Source of the DNA: Nonomuraea sp. PA05
Lineage (GTDB): Bacteria > Actinomycetota > Actinomycetes > Streptosporangiales > Streptosporangiaceae
NCBI RefSeq assembly: GCF_008086045.1
Contig: NZ_VSEY01000022.1
Location: forward strand, 1-64,000
DNA length: 64,000 nucleotides
Reading direction: 5' to 3'
Under the pieces are notes generated by a model. That model was not told the DNA's origin. It made no database searches and saw only the letters and a program-made list of their open reading frames with translations. Of this stretch, positions 1 to 7,970 are shown one piece after another. Position 1 is the stretch's first letter, and each line of letters begins with the position of its first letter. Position numbers and translations under genes: made by a program.

Positions 1-75
1 CTGCTCTTCATCGTCGTCACGGCCATCGTCCTCCCGCTCAACTACTTCCTCGGCAAGAGGCAGGTCGCCGCATGA
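1..75 (+). CDS. C-terminus of ABC sugar permease (partial)
   Basis: This is the last 24 codons of a gene that begins before the window. The visible residues are a hydrophobic stretch followed by the basic end GKRQVAA, as at the cytoplasmic end of the last membrane helix of MalF-type permeases. Its stop overlaps the start of the next permease in an ATGA junction, the usual arrangement of the two membrane subunits of a CUT1 carbohydrate importer. The assignment rests mainly on that coupling, because too little of the protein is present to classify alone. Confidence 0.75.
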   Translation: MLFIVVTAIVLPLNYFLGKRQVAA

Positions 76-899
76 GAACGCTCAAGAGACTCAGCGCCGA
101 GACGATCACCCTGGTCCTGGCCACCGCGATCTTCCTGGTGCCGTTCTCGTTCATGCTGCTGACCGCCGTCAAGGACCGGGCCCAGGCCGCCGACCTGGAC
201 TTCGCCTGGCCGACGAGCTGGCCGGTCGTGCGGAACCTCATCGCCGTCGTCGAGGCACGCGACTACGTGCTGCTGCGCGCGTTCGTCAACTCCACGATCC
301 TCACCGTCGCCTCCGTCGCGCTGATCGTGATCTTCGCCGCGATGGCCGCGTTCGTGCTGCAGCGCCGGGCCGGGAAGATCGGCTCGCTGGCGAACTTCCT
401 GGTGCTGTCCGGGCTGATCATCCCGCCCGCCATCGTGCCCACGATCTGGCTGCTGCAGGCGATCGGCCTGTTCAAGACGCTGCCCGGGCTGATCCTCGTC
501 GAGGTCGCCTTCGGGCTGTCGTACGCGGTGCTGCTGTTCCGCGCGTTCATCGCGGCCGTCCCGCGCGAGCTGGACGAGGCCGCCCAGATCGACGGGTGCG
601 GCGGCATGCGGCTGTTCTTCCGGGTGATCTTCCCGCTGCTGCGGCCGGTCACCATCACCGTCATCCTCACGACGTCGGTGGCCGTCTTCAACGACTTCGT
701 CAACCCGCTCTACTTCACCCCGGGCGACGACAACGCCACCGTCCAGGTGACCCTCTACAACTTCCAGAGCCAGTACAGCACCCAGTGGAACCTGCTGTTC
801 ATGGACATCGTCCTGATCACGATCCCGCCGCTGCTGCTGTTCGTCTTCTTCAACCGCAAGATCGTCGCCGGCATGACGGCCGGAGCCATCAAGGGATGA
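72..899 (+). CDS. ABC transporter permease, MalG/CUT1 type
   Basis: A 275-residue inner-membrane protein with about six predicted helices. The EAA loop that docks to the ATPase is clear around residues 165-190 (ELDEAAQIDGCG followed by RVIFPLLRP). It ends with the short basic tail typical of MalG-like subunits. It is translationally coupled to the preceding permease, so the pair should form the channel of a carbohydrate importer whose binding protein lies upstream of the window. The substrate cannot be told from the permease. The alpha/beta hydrolase 54 bases downstream may be co-transcribed. Confidence 0.9.
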   Translation: MRTLKRLSAETITLVLATAIFLVPFSFMLLTAVKDRAQAADLDFAWPTSWPVVRNLIAVVEARDYVLLRAFVNSTILTVASVALIVIFAAMAAFVLQRRAGKIGSLANFLVLSGLIIPPAIVPTIWLLQAIGLFKTLPGLILVEVAFGLSYAVLLFRAFIAAVPRELDEAAQIDGCGGMRLFFRVIFPLLRPVTITVILTTSVAVFNDFVNPLYFTPGDDNATVQVTLYNFQSQYSTQWNLLFMDIVLITIPPLLLFVFFNRKIVAGMTAGAIKG

Positions 900-953
900 C
901 ATGACCTGCCTTAACGCCGAACCGGGCGCGGCGGGACGCCACTGGAGAACCCC

Positions 954-1730
954 GTGATCAGAAGCCACGACTTCCGGCACCGCGGGCTCGCCCTGCGCGC
1001 CACGCTGCACCTCCCCGACGGCGGGGCCCGGCGGCCCGCCGTGGTGTTCGTCCACGGGTTCTCCAGCAACCGGATGGAGAACCGCTCATTCGTCCTGATG
1101 GCGCGGCTGCTGGAGGAGCACGGCATCGCGTCCGTCCGGTTCGACCTGTCCGGGCACGGCGAGAGCGACGGCGACTTCTTCGACGTCACCATCACCGGCG
1201 AGATCGCCGAGACCCGCTCCGTCATCGGGGCCGTGCGCGACCTCGGCTTCGCCGACCCCGGCCGGATCGCGCTGGTCGGCATGAGCATGGGCGGCGTCGT
1301 CGCCGGCATCGTGGCCGCGGAGGAGCCGGGCATCCGGGCCGCGTGCCTGTGGTCGCCGGCCGCCGTCGCCCCCTTCGAGGTGGGCGCCGGCTTCCTCAAG
1401 GGCCGCGACATCCGCGCCGAGCTCAAGGAGCAGGGCTATTTCGACGCCGACAGTCATCGCATGAGCCCGGCCCTGGTCGACGACATCGCCGGCCTCGACG
1501 TGTACGGCCGCTCCCGCCCGTACACCGGGCCGGTGCGCATCATCCACGGCGACCGCGACGACATCGCGCCGCTGTCCTACGCCCGCCGCTACCTCGACCA
1601 CTACACCGGCAACGCGGAGCTGGTGGTCGTCGAGGGCGCAGGCCACGGCTGGTCCACCGTGCCGCACCGCGCTCGGCTGCACCGGGCCACCTTGCGGTTC
1701 CTGCTCGCGCACCTGGAGCCCTCACCCTGA
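954..1730 (+). CDS. alpha/beta hydrolase
   Basis: A 258-residue cytoplasmic alpha/beta-hydrolase fold protein with no signal peptide. The oxyanion segment FVHGFSSNR lies near residue 30, the nucleophile elbow is VGMSMGG near residue 105, the acid is in HGDRDDIAP near residue 200 and the histidine is in GAGHGW near residue 228. The triad is therefore complete. The GTG start is chosen because GGAGA lies about seven bases upstream. It follows the sugar permease genes on the same strand and may act on an imported ester or glycoside, but that is inference. The family covers esterases and acyl hydrolases, and the substrate is unknown. Confidence 0.85.
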   Translation: MIRSHDFRHRGLALRATLHLPDGGARRPAVVFVHGFSSNRMENRSFVLMARLLEEHGIASVRFDLSGHGESDGDFFDVTITGEIAETRSVIGAVRDLGFADPGRIALVGMSMGGVVAGIVAAEEPGIRAACLWSPAAVAPFEVGAGFLKGRDIRAELKEQGYFDADSHRMSPALVDDIAGLDVYGRSRPYTGPVRIIHGDRDDIAPLSYARRYLDHYTGNAELVVVEGAGHGWSTVPHRARLHRATLRFLLAHLEPSP

Positions 1731-1939
1731 CGCCCACTGCGGATCAACGTCAAGGGCGACAGCCGGGCCGACATCCTGCGGGCCGAGCAGGCGCCTCTTC
1801 CGTGCGGAGTCCGGCCGCACTCCGAGCGAGGCCCGCGCGGGGCTCCCGTAGCACGCGGCGGCACCTCTCAGTCCTCGGGCCGTCAGGCGCCGGCGGTGGG
1901 CGCGTCCGTCCACGACCCGATCACTGAGCGGCACCTGCA

Positions 1940-1977
1940 CCGGAGGGCGGGCGCGCCGGGACGCGCCCGCCCTCCGG
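1940..1977. terminator. GC-rich hairpin between convergent genes
   Basis: A perfect 16-bp inverted repeat with a six-base loop lies between the hydrolase and the convergent peptidase gene. There is no clear U-run, as is common in high-GC actinomycetes, so it is read as a bidirectional terminator. Nothing else is recognised in the roughly 250 bases between the two genes. Confidence 0.7.
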
Positions 1978-1984
1978 GCCGGGG

Positions 1985-2959
1985 TCAGGTCCGTACGATG
2001 GCGACGGTGTCGATCCCGTTCCAGGCGAGGTTGGCGTTGTCCAGGAGCAGCTTGTCCACGTCGATGGAGTGCTCACTCCCGTCCGCGGAGTCGGCCACCT
2101 TGAACGTCGAAGGATGCACGGACCCGTCGGCGTGGACCACGCCGCCGTAACCGTGGATGGTCAGATAGTGCCGCAGGGTCGGCGTGGAGGTGTTCCACCA
2201 GGGCAGCTTGCCCGGGATCACCAGGACTATCACCGGTCTGCCGCGCGACAGGGATGTGACGATCCGGTCGATGCCCGCCTCGTAGGTCTGGCCGTTGGCG
2301 ACGTAGATCTCCTCCCACTTGTACTGCCAGTCGGAATCGGAGAGGTAGGAGTTGATCGTGCCGGGGATCCTGCCCGGCATGGTCACGCCGTAGAGGGTCT
2401 CGTCGGTCTGGAGCTTGACGGCCAGCTCCGACTGGGGCGGGGCCGAGATGCCGATCGTGGCGAGTGTGGTCTGTACGGCGCCCGGCCCGCACCAGTTGTC
2501 CCGTTCCTGCTGCTTGGCGGACAGTCTCATGTCGAGGGCCCGGACCGGGAGCTGCCACGCCCCGGCGATGCCGAAGGTGGCCTGGGTGACGACGTAGGGA
2601 CGGCTGAGGTCGGTGAAGGCGGTGTAGCAGGCCCTGCTGGCGTTGGTGGTCATCGTCGGGCACGAGTCGGAGATGTCGGCGCCGCCTCCGCCGAACCACA
2701 GGCGCAGGTTCACCTGGAAGTTGGTGTACGCGCCCGGGTTGACGAAGGCGACGCTGCGGACCTGCGTGCGGGCGTAGTTGAACTCCAGGCAGACCTGGTA
2801 GGCGGTGCCGTTGTACACGCGGGTGTCGCTGCAGGTCCTGTTCGCCGGCGACGGGTACTCGTGCCAGATCCCGGCCTGCGCGGGGAGTGCGGGCACGGCG
2901 ACGACCGCGACCACCGCCCCCGTAAGGAGCGCGAGTAACGCCGTGAGGATTCTTCGCAT
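1985..2959 (-). CDS. secreted C39-like cysteine peptidase family protein
   Basis: The 324-residue product has a Sec signal (two arginines, a long hydrophobic core, then a PAQA-type cleavage site near residue 28). After an N-terminal region of about 120 residues with paired cysteines comes a papain-like C39_2 segment: NWCGPGAVQTTLATIG near residue 155 supplies the nucleophilic Cys, and HYLTIHGYGG near residue 265 the His. An Asp in KVADSADG could complete the triad. This fold occurs in extracellular and surface proteins of actinomycetes. It lies just downstream of another secreted protein on the same strand and may be expressed with it. Peptidase activity is plausible from the residues but not certain. 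Confidence 0.75.
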   Translation of the reverse strand: MRRILTALLALLTGAVVAVVAVPALPAQAGIWHEYPSPANRTCSDTRVYNGTAYQVCLEFNYARTQVRSVAFVNPGAYTNFQVNLRLWFGGGGADISDSCPTMTTNASRACYTAFTDLSRPYVVTQATFGIAGAWQLPVRALDMRLSAKQQERDNWCGPGAVQTTLATIGISAPPQSELAVKLQTDETLYGVTMPGRIPGTINSYLSDSDWQYKWEEIYVANGQTYEAGIDRIVTSLSRGRPVIVLVIPGKLPWWNTSTPTLRHYLTIHGYGGVVHADGSVHPSTFKVADSADGSEHSIDVDKLLLDNANLAWNGIDTVAIVRT

Positions 2960-2985
2960 GGGTTCGCTTTCTCGGCAGGGGGTGC

Positions 2986-5466
2986 TTACGGCCGCGGGAT
3001 CGCGAACCGGTACAGCCGTTCATTGATCTTGTAGTAGAGGTGGCCGAAGCCGTCGGCCGTCAGCCCTTCCATCCCGGCCACGGTCAGCAGCACGGTCGCC
3101 GTCTTCGTCGCTCTGTCGACGCGGAAGATCTGGTCGCCGAGAGTGCCGTACACGTGGTCCGGGTCCTGCGCCACGGTGAGCAGCACCCCGTCACGCCAGG
3201 CGAGGCTCGGCCTGGCGGCGTAGTCGGGGTCGGGGAACAGGCGTTCCGTGGCGATCGTCCCGGGCTGCGCGGGGTCGAGGGTGAACAACGAGCCGCCCGC
3301 CAGGCCCCACAGTTCGCCGTCCACCTCCGCCAGGGCCGTGACGGCCTTGGGCGCCGTCAGCGGCAGGGGGTGCAGGCGCACGGCGCCGGTGGCGGGGTCG
3401 AAGGAGAAGAGCGTGGCCGAGGCTCCCGGCGCGTAGACGGGGTCCACGCCCAGCGCGCCGCGCGTGGACGTGCCGCCGAACAGCTTGCCTCCGGCGTAGG
3501 CCAGCGAGACGACGGACTGATTCTGGACGACGCAGAGGGTCCGCCCGGCAGTGCCCTGTTTCCAGACGGTCAGGGCGCCGCTGCGCTTGCCGTACTTCGG
3601 CACCGTGCCCATGTAGACGGCGCCGTCCGGGCCGCCGGCGAGCGCGTAAGGCCGGTCCTGCGGCGGCGGCCCGTTGCCCGGCTCGCAGTCGTCGGCCTTG
3701 TCGCCCGCCGCGCCCCCGGTGTACAGGAGCGCCGGCGGCCAGGAGCCGCCGGGGTCGTAGCCGTAGAGCTTGGCCGACGGGTAGACGCCGAGGTAGAGCC
3801 TCCCGTCGTGGGCCAGCACGCTGTCGGTCTGGTCGAGCCCGGCCAGCGTGGGCGTGTCGGGCCTGCTGTCGTCGCCGTCGCCGCGCAACGGGTCGTGGAC
3901 GCCGGTGCCGCCGGTCAGGTAGCCGCCGGTGTAGACGCGGCCGTCGGGGCCGGCGCCCAGCGCGTTGATGGCGGCCGGCAGCACGGGGGCGCCGGAGACG
4001 AGCCTGCTGCTGGAGCCGCCGGTCGCCGGGTCGTAGGTGAAGATCCTGGTGCCGTCCGCGGCCGCGCCGAGCGCCACGAGCGTGCCGCCTGACCAGGTGT
4101 AGCCGGTGACGTCGAGCCCGGGGCGGGCGGAGGTGGCCCGCACGGACCCGGTGGCCACGTCGTAGGAGTGCAGCAGCCCTTCCTTGACGAACCACACCTT
4201 GCCGTCGCGGGCAGGCGAGTGGTGCAGGTCCACGTCGGTGAGGGCGGTGTCGGTGACGGCGGCGTACGAGCCGCCGGCCTCGCGGGCGACGCGCAGGACG
4301 AGCAGCGTGCGGTCGATCCAGGCGAACAGCCTGCCCCCGGTCCAGGTCAGCCCGCCCACCATGGAGCTGTGCGCGTAGGCCGCCGGAAGCAGGTCGTCCA
4401 CCTGGCCGGTGACGTTGTCGAACCTGACCAGCCCGGCGTCCGTGCCGGTGCCGAGGTAGGTGGCGTTGGCGTCCGGGTCGTGGGCGAGGCTGCGCACGTA
4501 CTGCGCGTCGGCCACGATGGGCACGGCCCCGATCGTGGTGAAGGCGCCGTCGTCGTACTTGAAGTAGCGGCCGTCGTTGTACGTGCCGCCGTACACCTTC
4601 CCGCCCGCTCCCGGCTCCAGGTCCCAGATGAAGGAGTAGCCGCCCTCCGCGCGCCCGAGGTCGGTGACCGTGGACTGGCCGGGGACGTACCGGTACAGCT
4701 TGGAGTTCGGGTAGGTGCCGAGGTAGACGCTGCCGTCGGTGGCCGTGGCCGCTGCCCAGCCGCCGACGGTGGGCGTGGCCGCGCTGTCCGGGATGGTGAT
4801 CTTCCTGGTCACCTTCGCGGTGGCCAGGTCGATCTCCGCGAGTTGCGGGTTGACGCCGGCGGTGCCGGTGTAGAGGGCGTAGGCGCTGCCGTCCGCGAAC
4901 GTGGTGGCGTTGGGCGCGCTGCTTTCGATCTGCACACCCAGGTCGGTCAGGTCCTTGGTGATCAGCACCTCGTCCCAGTAGGCGGTGCCCACGTCGGCCA
5001 CGCCCGAGTAGATGAGAGCCGAGACGGTGGCGGTGCCGGTGGGGGCGACGCCCGTGGTCGTCACCCGGTTCCACCGCCGGCCCGTCGCCGAGGCGTTCGC
5101 GCCGCCGGCGAGGAGGCGGCCGGAGGCGTCCCTGAACCGCAGATACAGGTGTGCGTTGCCGGTTTCGGTCCAGACCTGAGCGTTGAGGGTGTAGCGCGTG
5201 CCGGCCGTGGCGGGCAGGCCGGGCATGCTCTCCCTGCCGTAGGCGGCGGCCGGGTCGGTGTCGATGACACGCGCGGTGGTGCGCCCCTCCCACACCGCGG
5301 GGCCGACGCCGCCCGGGCTGTGCGAGCCGCTCCACCCGACGAGCCCTTCGTCGAAGCCATCGTTGAGAATCCGCAGGTCGGCAGCGGTGGCCGGGGCTCC
5401 TGGCAAGGCCGTGAGCAGCGCCGCCAGGAGCGCCGTCGCGGCCGTCCCGCACAGGGCGCGTCTCAC
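2986..5466 (-). CDS. secreted propeller-like protein with N-terminal carbohydrate-binding-like domain
   Basis: The 826-residue product begins with a signal peptide (cut near TAAA, residue 29). Residues about 30-170 resemble a CBM4/9-type jelly roll, with NDGFDEGLVGW at its start. The rest is a run of short repeats with WTGG, YDPATG and VYxGTYPSAK motifs, as in YncE/WD-like beta-propellers. No catalytic residues are recognised. A role in binding extracellular polysaccharide, or as a scaffold, is inferred. The GTG start has an AAGG-type ribosome site. It lies 26 bases upstream of the C39-like peptidase gene and probably forms a secreted pair with it. Confidence 0.7.
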   Translation of the reverse strand: MRRALCGTAATALLAALLTALPGAPATAADLRILNDGFDEGLVGWSGSHSPGGVGPAVWEGRTTARVIDTDPAAAYGRESMPGLPATAGTRYTLNAQVWTETGNAHLYLRFRDASGRLLAGGANASATGRRWNRVTTTGVAPTGTATVSALIYSGVADVGTAYWDEVLITKDLTDLGVQIESSAPNATTFADGSAYALYTGTAGVNPQLAEIDLATAKVTRKITIPDSAATPTVGGWAAATATDGSVYLGTYPNSKLYRYVPGQSTVTDLGRAEGGYSFIWDLEPGAGGKVYGGTYNDGRYFKYDDGAFTTIGAVPIVADAQYVRSLAHDPDANATYLGTGTDAGLVRFDNVTGQVDDLLPAAYAHSSMVGGLTWTGGRLFAWIDRTLLVLRVAREAGGSYAAVTDTALTDVDLHHSPARDGKVWFVKEGLLHSYDVATGSVRATSARPGLDVTGYTWSGGTLVALGAAADGTRIFTYDPATGGSSSRLVSGAPVLPAAINALGAGPDGRVYTGGYLTGGTGVHDPLRGDGDDSRPDTPTLAGLDQTDSVLAHDGRLYLGVYPSAKLYGYDPGGSWPPALLYTGGAAGDKADDCEPGNGPPPQDRPYALAGGPDGAVYMGTVPKYGKRSGALTVWKQGTAGRTLCVVQNQSVVSLAYAGGKLFGGTSTRGALGVDPVYAPGASATLFSFDPATGAVRLHPLPLTAPKAVTALAEVDGELWGLAGGSLFTLDPAQPGTIATERLFPDPDYAARPSLAWRDGVLLTVAQDPDHVYGTLGDQIFRVDRATKTATVLLTVAGMEGLTADGFGHLYYKINERLYRFAIPRP

Positions 5467-5884
5467 GCGCCGCCGCCTTCCGGCTGCGCGGAGCGGCGCC
5501 GGGCCCGCGGCCGCTCCGCTCCGGGTAAGGGACTGTTCACGAGGATCTGCACAGCACCACCTCCGTGATGGCGTTCATTTGTGCGCGATAACGGTCCTGA
5601 CCGTAACCTTGCGAGCGCCGCCCGTCAATGCGATCACCGCCGGGAGTTCCCGAAACCCTCCCCAGCGTGGCCCGTCCATGATCCCGAGCCGGGTGGGCCC
5701 TCAGCACCTTGCCGAGGAACCCGCGCATGTGAGCCACGCAACGGTCGGAAAGCCGCCGCCCGGTGCGGGCCGGTACGGCGACGGGGGATCGAGCCAGCCC
5801 AGAACGAAGTTGCCGTCACCCAGCGGCCGGTCACCTGCAGCGCGCTGAACGAGCCCTCCGGCACACCGGCCTGGAAGACCGGCG
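5467..5884. other. gene-free stretch upstream of secreted-protein gene
   Basis: About 420 bases with no convincing coding frame on either strand. The left part must hold the promoter of the leftward secreted-protein gene. The right part runs into the truncated SDR. No repeats or RNA structures were recognised. Confidence 0.5.
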
Positions 5885-6535
5885 ATCACCGGCCGCTCGC
5901 CCGAACGCCTGGAGGGGGCCGCCCGCCGGCTGGGCGGTGACCGGGTGCTGCCCGTCCGGTCCGACGCCGGTGACGTGCCCGGCCAGGCGGCGCTCGCGGC
6001 GCGGTTGCGGCAGGAGTGGCCGCGGCTCGACGTCGTGATGAGCAACGCCGCCGACGTCACCCACCTGCCGATCGGGCAATGGACGGAGGAGGCGTTCGAC
6101 CGGCTTCTCGCCACCAACCTCAAGGGGCCGTTCTTCCTGGTCAAGGCGCTGCTGCCGCTGTTGTCCCGGCAGGCGTCGGTCATCCTCGTGGGCTCCGTCT
6201 CCGCCTTCGTCGGGCACGAGAACGCGGCGGTCTACGGCGCCGCCAAGGCCGGCCTGCTGTCCCTGTCGCGCGGGCTGACCTACGAGCTGAAGGAGCGGGG
6301 CGTTCGCGTCAACGGGCTGAGCCCGGGCCCGACCGTCACGGACACGTTCGCCGCGCTCGGCCCCGAGCGGCAGGCCGCCCTGTACGACGAGCTGCGGCGG
6401 ACCGTGCCGCTGCATCGCATCGGCACCGCCACCGAGCTGGCGAAGGCGGCGGTCTACCTGGCCTCTGACGAGTCCGCCTACACCGCCGGCACCGTCCTGC
6501 GCGTCGATGGCGGCATCGGAGAGCTCGCCTACTGA
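5885..6535 (+). pseudogene. short-chain dehydrogenase/reductase, 5'-truncated
   Basis: The open frame carries most of an SDR: the end of beta-2 (ITGRSPERL), the SNAAD form of the NNAG motif, the catalytic Ser in VGSVSA, YGAAKAG supplying Tyr and Lys, and a C-terminal VDGGIGEL. The frame is closed by a stop at 5846-5848, so the first 35 or so residues with the glycine-rich NAD(P) motif are absent. A GTG at 5945 could start a 196-residue product, but that would lack the cofactor-binding loop. I read this as a 5'-deleted gene. It stands alone, without a clear promoter or partner. Confidence 0.75.
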
Positions 6536-6742
6536 TTCCTCGATTCGCCAGCGGTCCCGCTCAGGCTGTCGGTGGCGTGAATGTGCGCGCGGTGGCCGCC
6601 CTGCTCGCCCCCGGCTGGGCATCGCTGGAAACGTTCATGGGGCCTCCTTCGCTTCCGTGACGGCCCGGGCTTCCCACATCTACGGAGGGCCCGCCACCCT
6701 GAGGTCGGCGGGCGCGCGAGTAGACGCTTGCGGGGCCTCCGC

Positions 6743-7096
6743 TCAGCTCTTCCGCTCACCCAGGACGCAGAACTCGTTGCCCTCCGGGTCGAGGAGAGTC
6801 ACCCAGTGCTGTTCGTCCTGCACGGTGCCGACGCGCCGGGCACCGAGGGAGAGCAGCCGGGCGACCTCGGCCTCCTGGTCGTCGGGGCGGAAGTCGGGGT
6901 GAAGCCGGTTCTTGGACGCCTTGCCCTCGGCGACAGGCACGAAGAGCAGCCCCGGCATCCGGTCCGGCTCGGGCCGGATCTCGATGATCTCCTCAGATTC
7001 GTCGACCACAACCCAGCCGAGAGCCTCGGCCCACCAGCGCCCGAGAGTGACAGGGTCGGCGGAGTCGACGATGATCTGTTCCCATTCCAGTGCCAT
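6743..7096 (-). CDS. VOC-family (glyoxalase/bleomycin resistance-like) protein
   Basis: A 117-residue single-domain protein with the VOC layout: the opening WEQIIVDSADP, the WWAEALGW helix, LFVPVAEGK in the middle and VTLLDPEGNEFCVLGE at the end. The paired betaalphabetabetabeta modules of this fold often bind a metal or small hydrophobic ligand. The ATG at 7096 is preferred over an upstream in-frame ATG because the domain begins there. Substrate unknown; monocistronic by appearance. Confidence 0.85.
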   Translation of the reverse strand: MALEWEQIIVDSADPVTLGRWWAEALGWVVVDESEEIIEIRPEPDRMPGLLFVPVAEGKASKNRLHPDFRPDDQEAEVARLLSLGARRVGTVQDEQHWVTLLDPEGNEFCVLGERKS

Positions 7097-7244
7097 GGGC
7101 TTGAGCATAGACAGGAGCGGCGGCCCGGCCCCGGCGGGGACGAGCCGAGATACGAGCAGAAGCGGCCAACGGTCGATAACCAAGCGGTGACGGCGCGCTT
7201 ACGACGGGTCTGACAGGCCCACACCTGCGGCGTAGAGTCAGGTC

Positions 7245-7445
7245 ATGCTGGACAATCCAGACGTGGCCAAACGCTTGGAGACGCTCGAAGCAGCCGTGTT
7301 GAAGCTGCGGCAGAAGCTCGAAGCCGATGAGAGCATCTACCGAATCCGCCAGGCGGGCGCGGCTGTGAGGGTGGCCGCTCAAGCTGTTGAGGACACCGCG
7401 TCGATGGCGCGCGTCCGCAGGAAGACGGGCAAGAAGAACACGTGA
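7245..7445 (+). CDS. small hypothetical protein, coiled-coil-like
   Basis: A 66-residue charged protein. Residues 8-30 (RLETLEAAVLKLRQKLEADE) form a likely coiled coil, and the end is very basic (RVRRKTGKKNT). No family is recognised. Codon use is less G/C-biased at third positions than in its neighbours, and the ribosome site is weak. It could be a real small DNA-binding or regulatory protein or a chance frame; the heptad pattern favours the former slightly. Confidence 0.4.
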   Translation: MLDNPDVAKRLETLEAAVLKLRQKLEADESIYRIRQAGAAVRVAAQAVEDTASMARVRRKTGKKNT

Positions 7446-7930
7446 GGGCGTCGGCCTGGCGACGCGCCTTGCGGGCCTGGCCGGCGGTGAACGTCCGGAC
7501 AGGCCCGTTCTGGCATCCGCCTACGATGGCGGGCAGGTCTTCTTTCCTGACTTGTAGCCAACGTCGCAGGCCTCGTCGTCGGAGTACCTTCCGGTCTGGC
7601 GGGCCGCACTTCGTTCCGGCCTCGAATCCATCCGTGTGGCCGTCGATGCAGATCGGCTTCTCATCCTTGTGGATCTTTCTCAAATGGGTGGCACGGCGTT
7701 CGAGGCCGCCGCGGCCTGAAGATGGTCGGGGCCGGCAGGCGCTTGAGGCGTCCGGTTCCCGACGGGCTGAACGCCCCGCAACGCTGCGGGGTTCGTGCGC
7801 GCGCCGCGCTGGAGCTGCCCGCCCGGCTCTGCCGCCAGCTGGCGCGAACACCCGGTGCCGCCGCGCTCGGACCCGTGGCGAGCTGATGAACCGACCCGAA
7901 CCCGGCTGGGACTCCGGCAACCCATGAAAG
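7446..7930. other. gene-poor stretch with degraded coding signal
   Basis: About 485 bases without a supported gene. On the minus strand, between roughly 7440 and 7690, a frame reads like a small basic protein with cysteines (IHKDEKPICIDGHTDG, then CGPPDRKV). It has no good start and runs out of the recognisable part without a stop. It may be a decayed gene, or the position where an immunity partner of the RHS protein would be expected. I cannot identify it. Confidence 0.3.
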
Positions 7931-7931
7931 A

Positions 7932-7961
7932 GGGGGACGTTCGAGCTGCCGAACGCCCCCC
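7932..7961 (-). terminator. hairpin terminator of RHS gene
   Basis: Just after the RHS stop, on the minus strand, a stem CGTTCG/CGAACG flanked by G5/C5 closes on a six-base loop and is followed by TCTTTC. This fits an intrinsic terminator for the leftward gene. Confidence 0.65.
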
Positions 7962-7970
7962 ATCCAGCCA

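Noticed and set aside
1731-1939. Possible coding remnant after the hydrolase gene
   Set aside because: A short plus-strand stretch reads INVKGDSRADILRA but no family or frame continues, so no gene was called.
4168-5568. A long plus-strand frame over the propeller-like gene
   Set aside because: Low-complexity G/V/R/A composition and no motif; it mirrors the coding strand.
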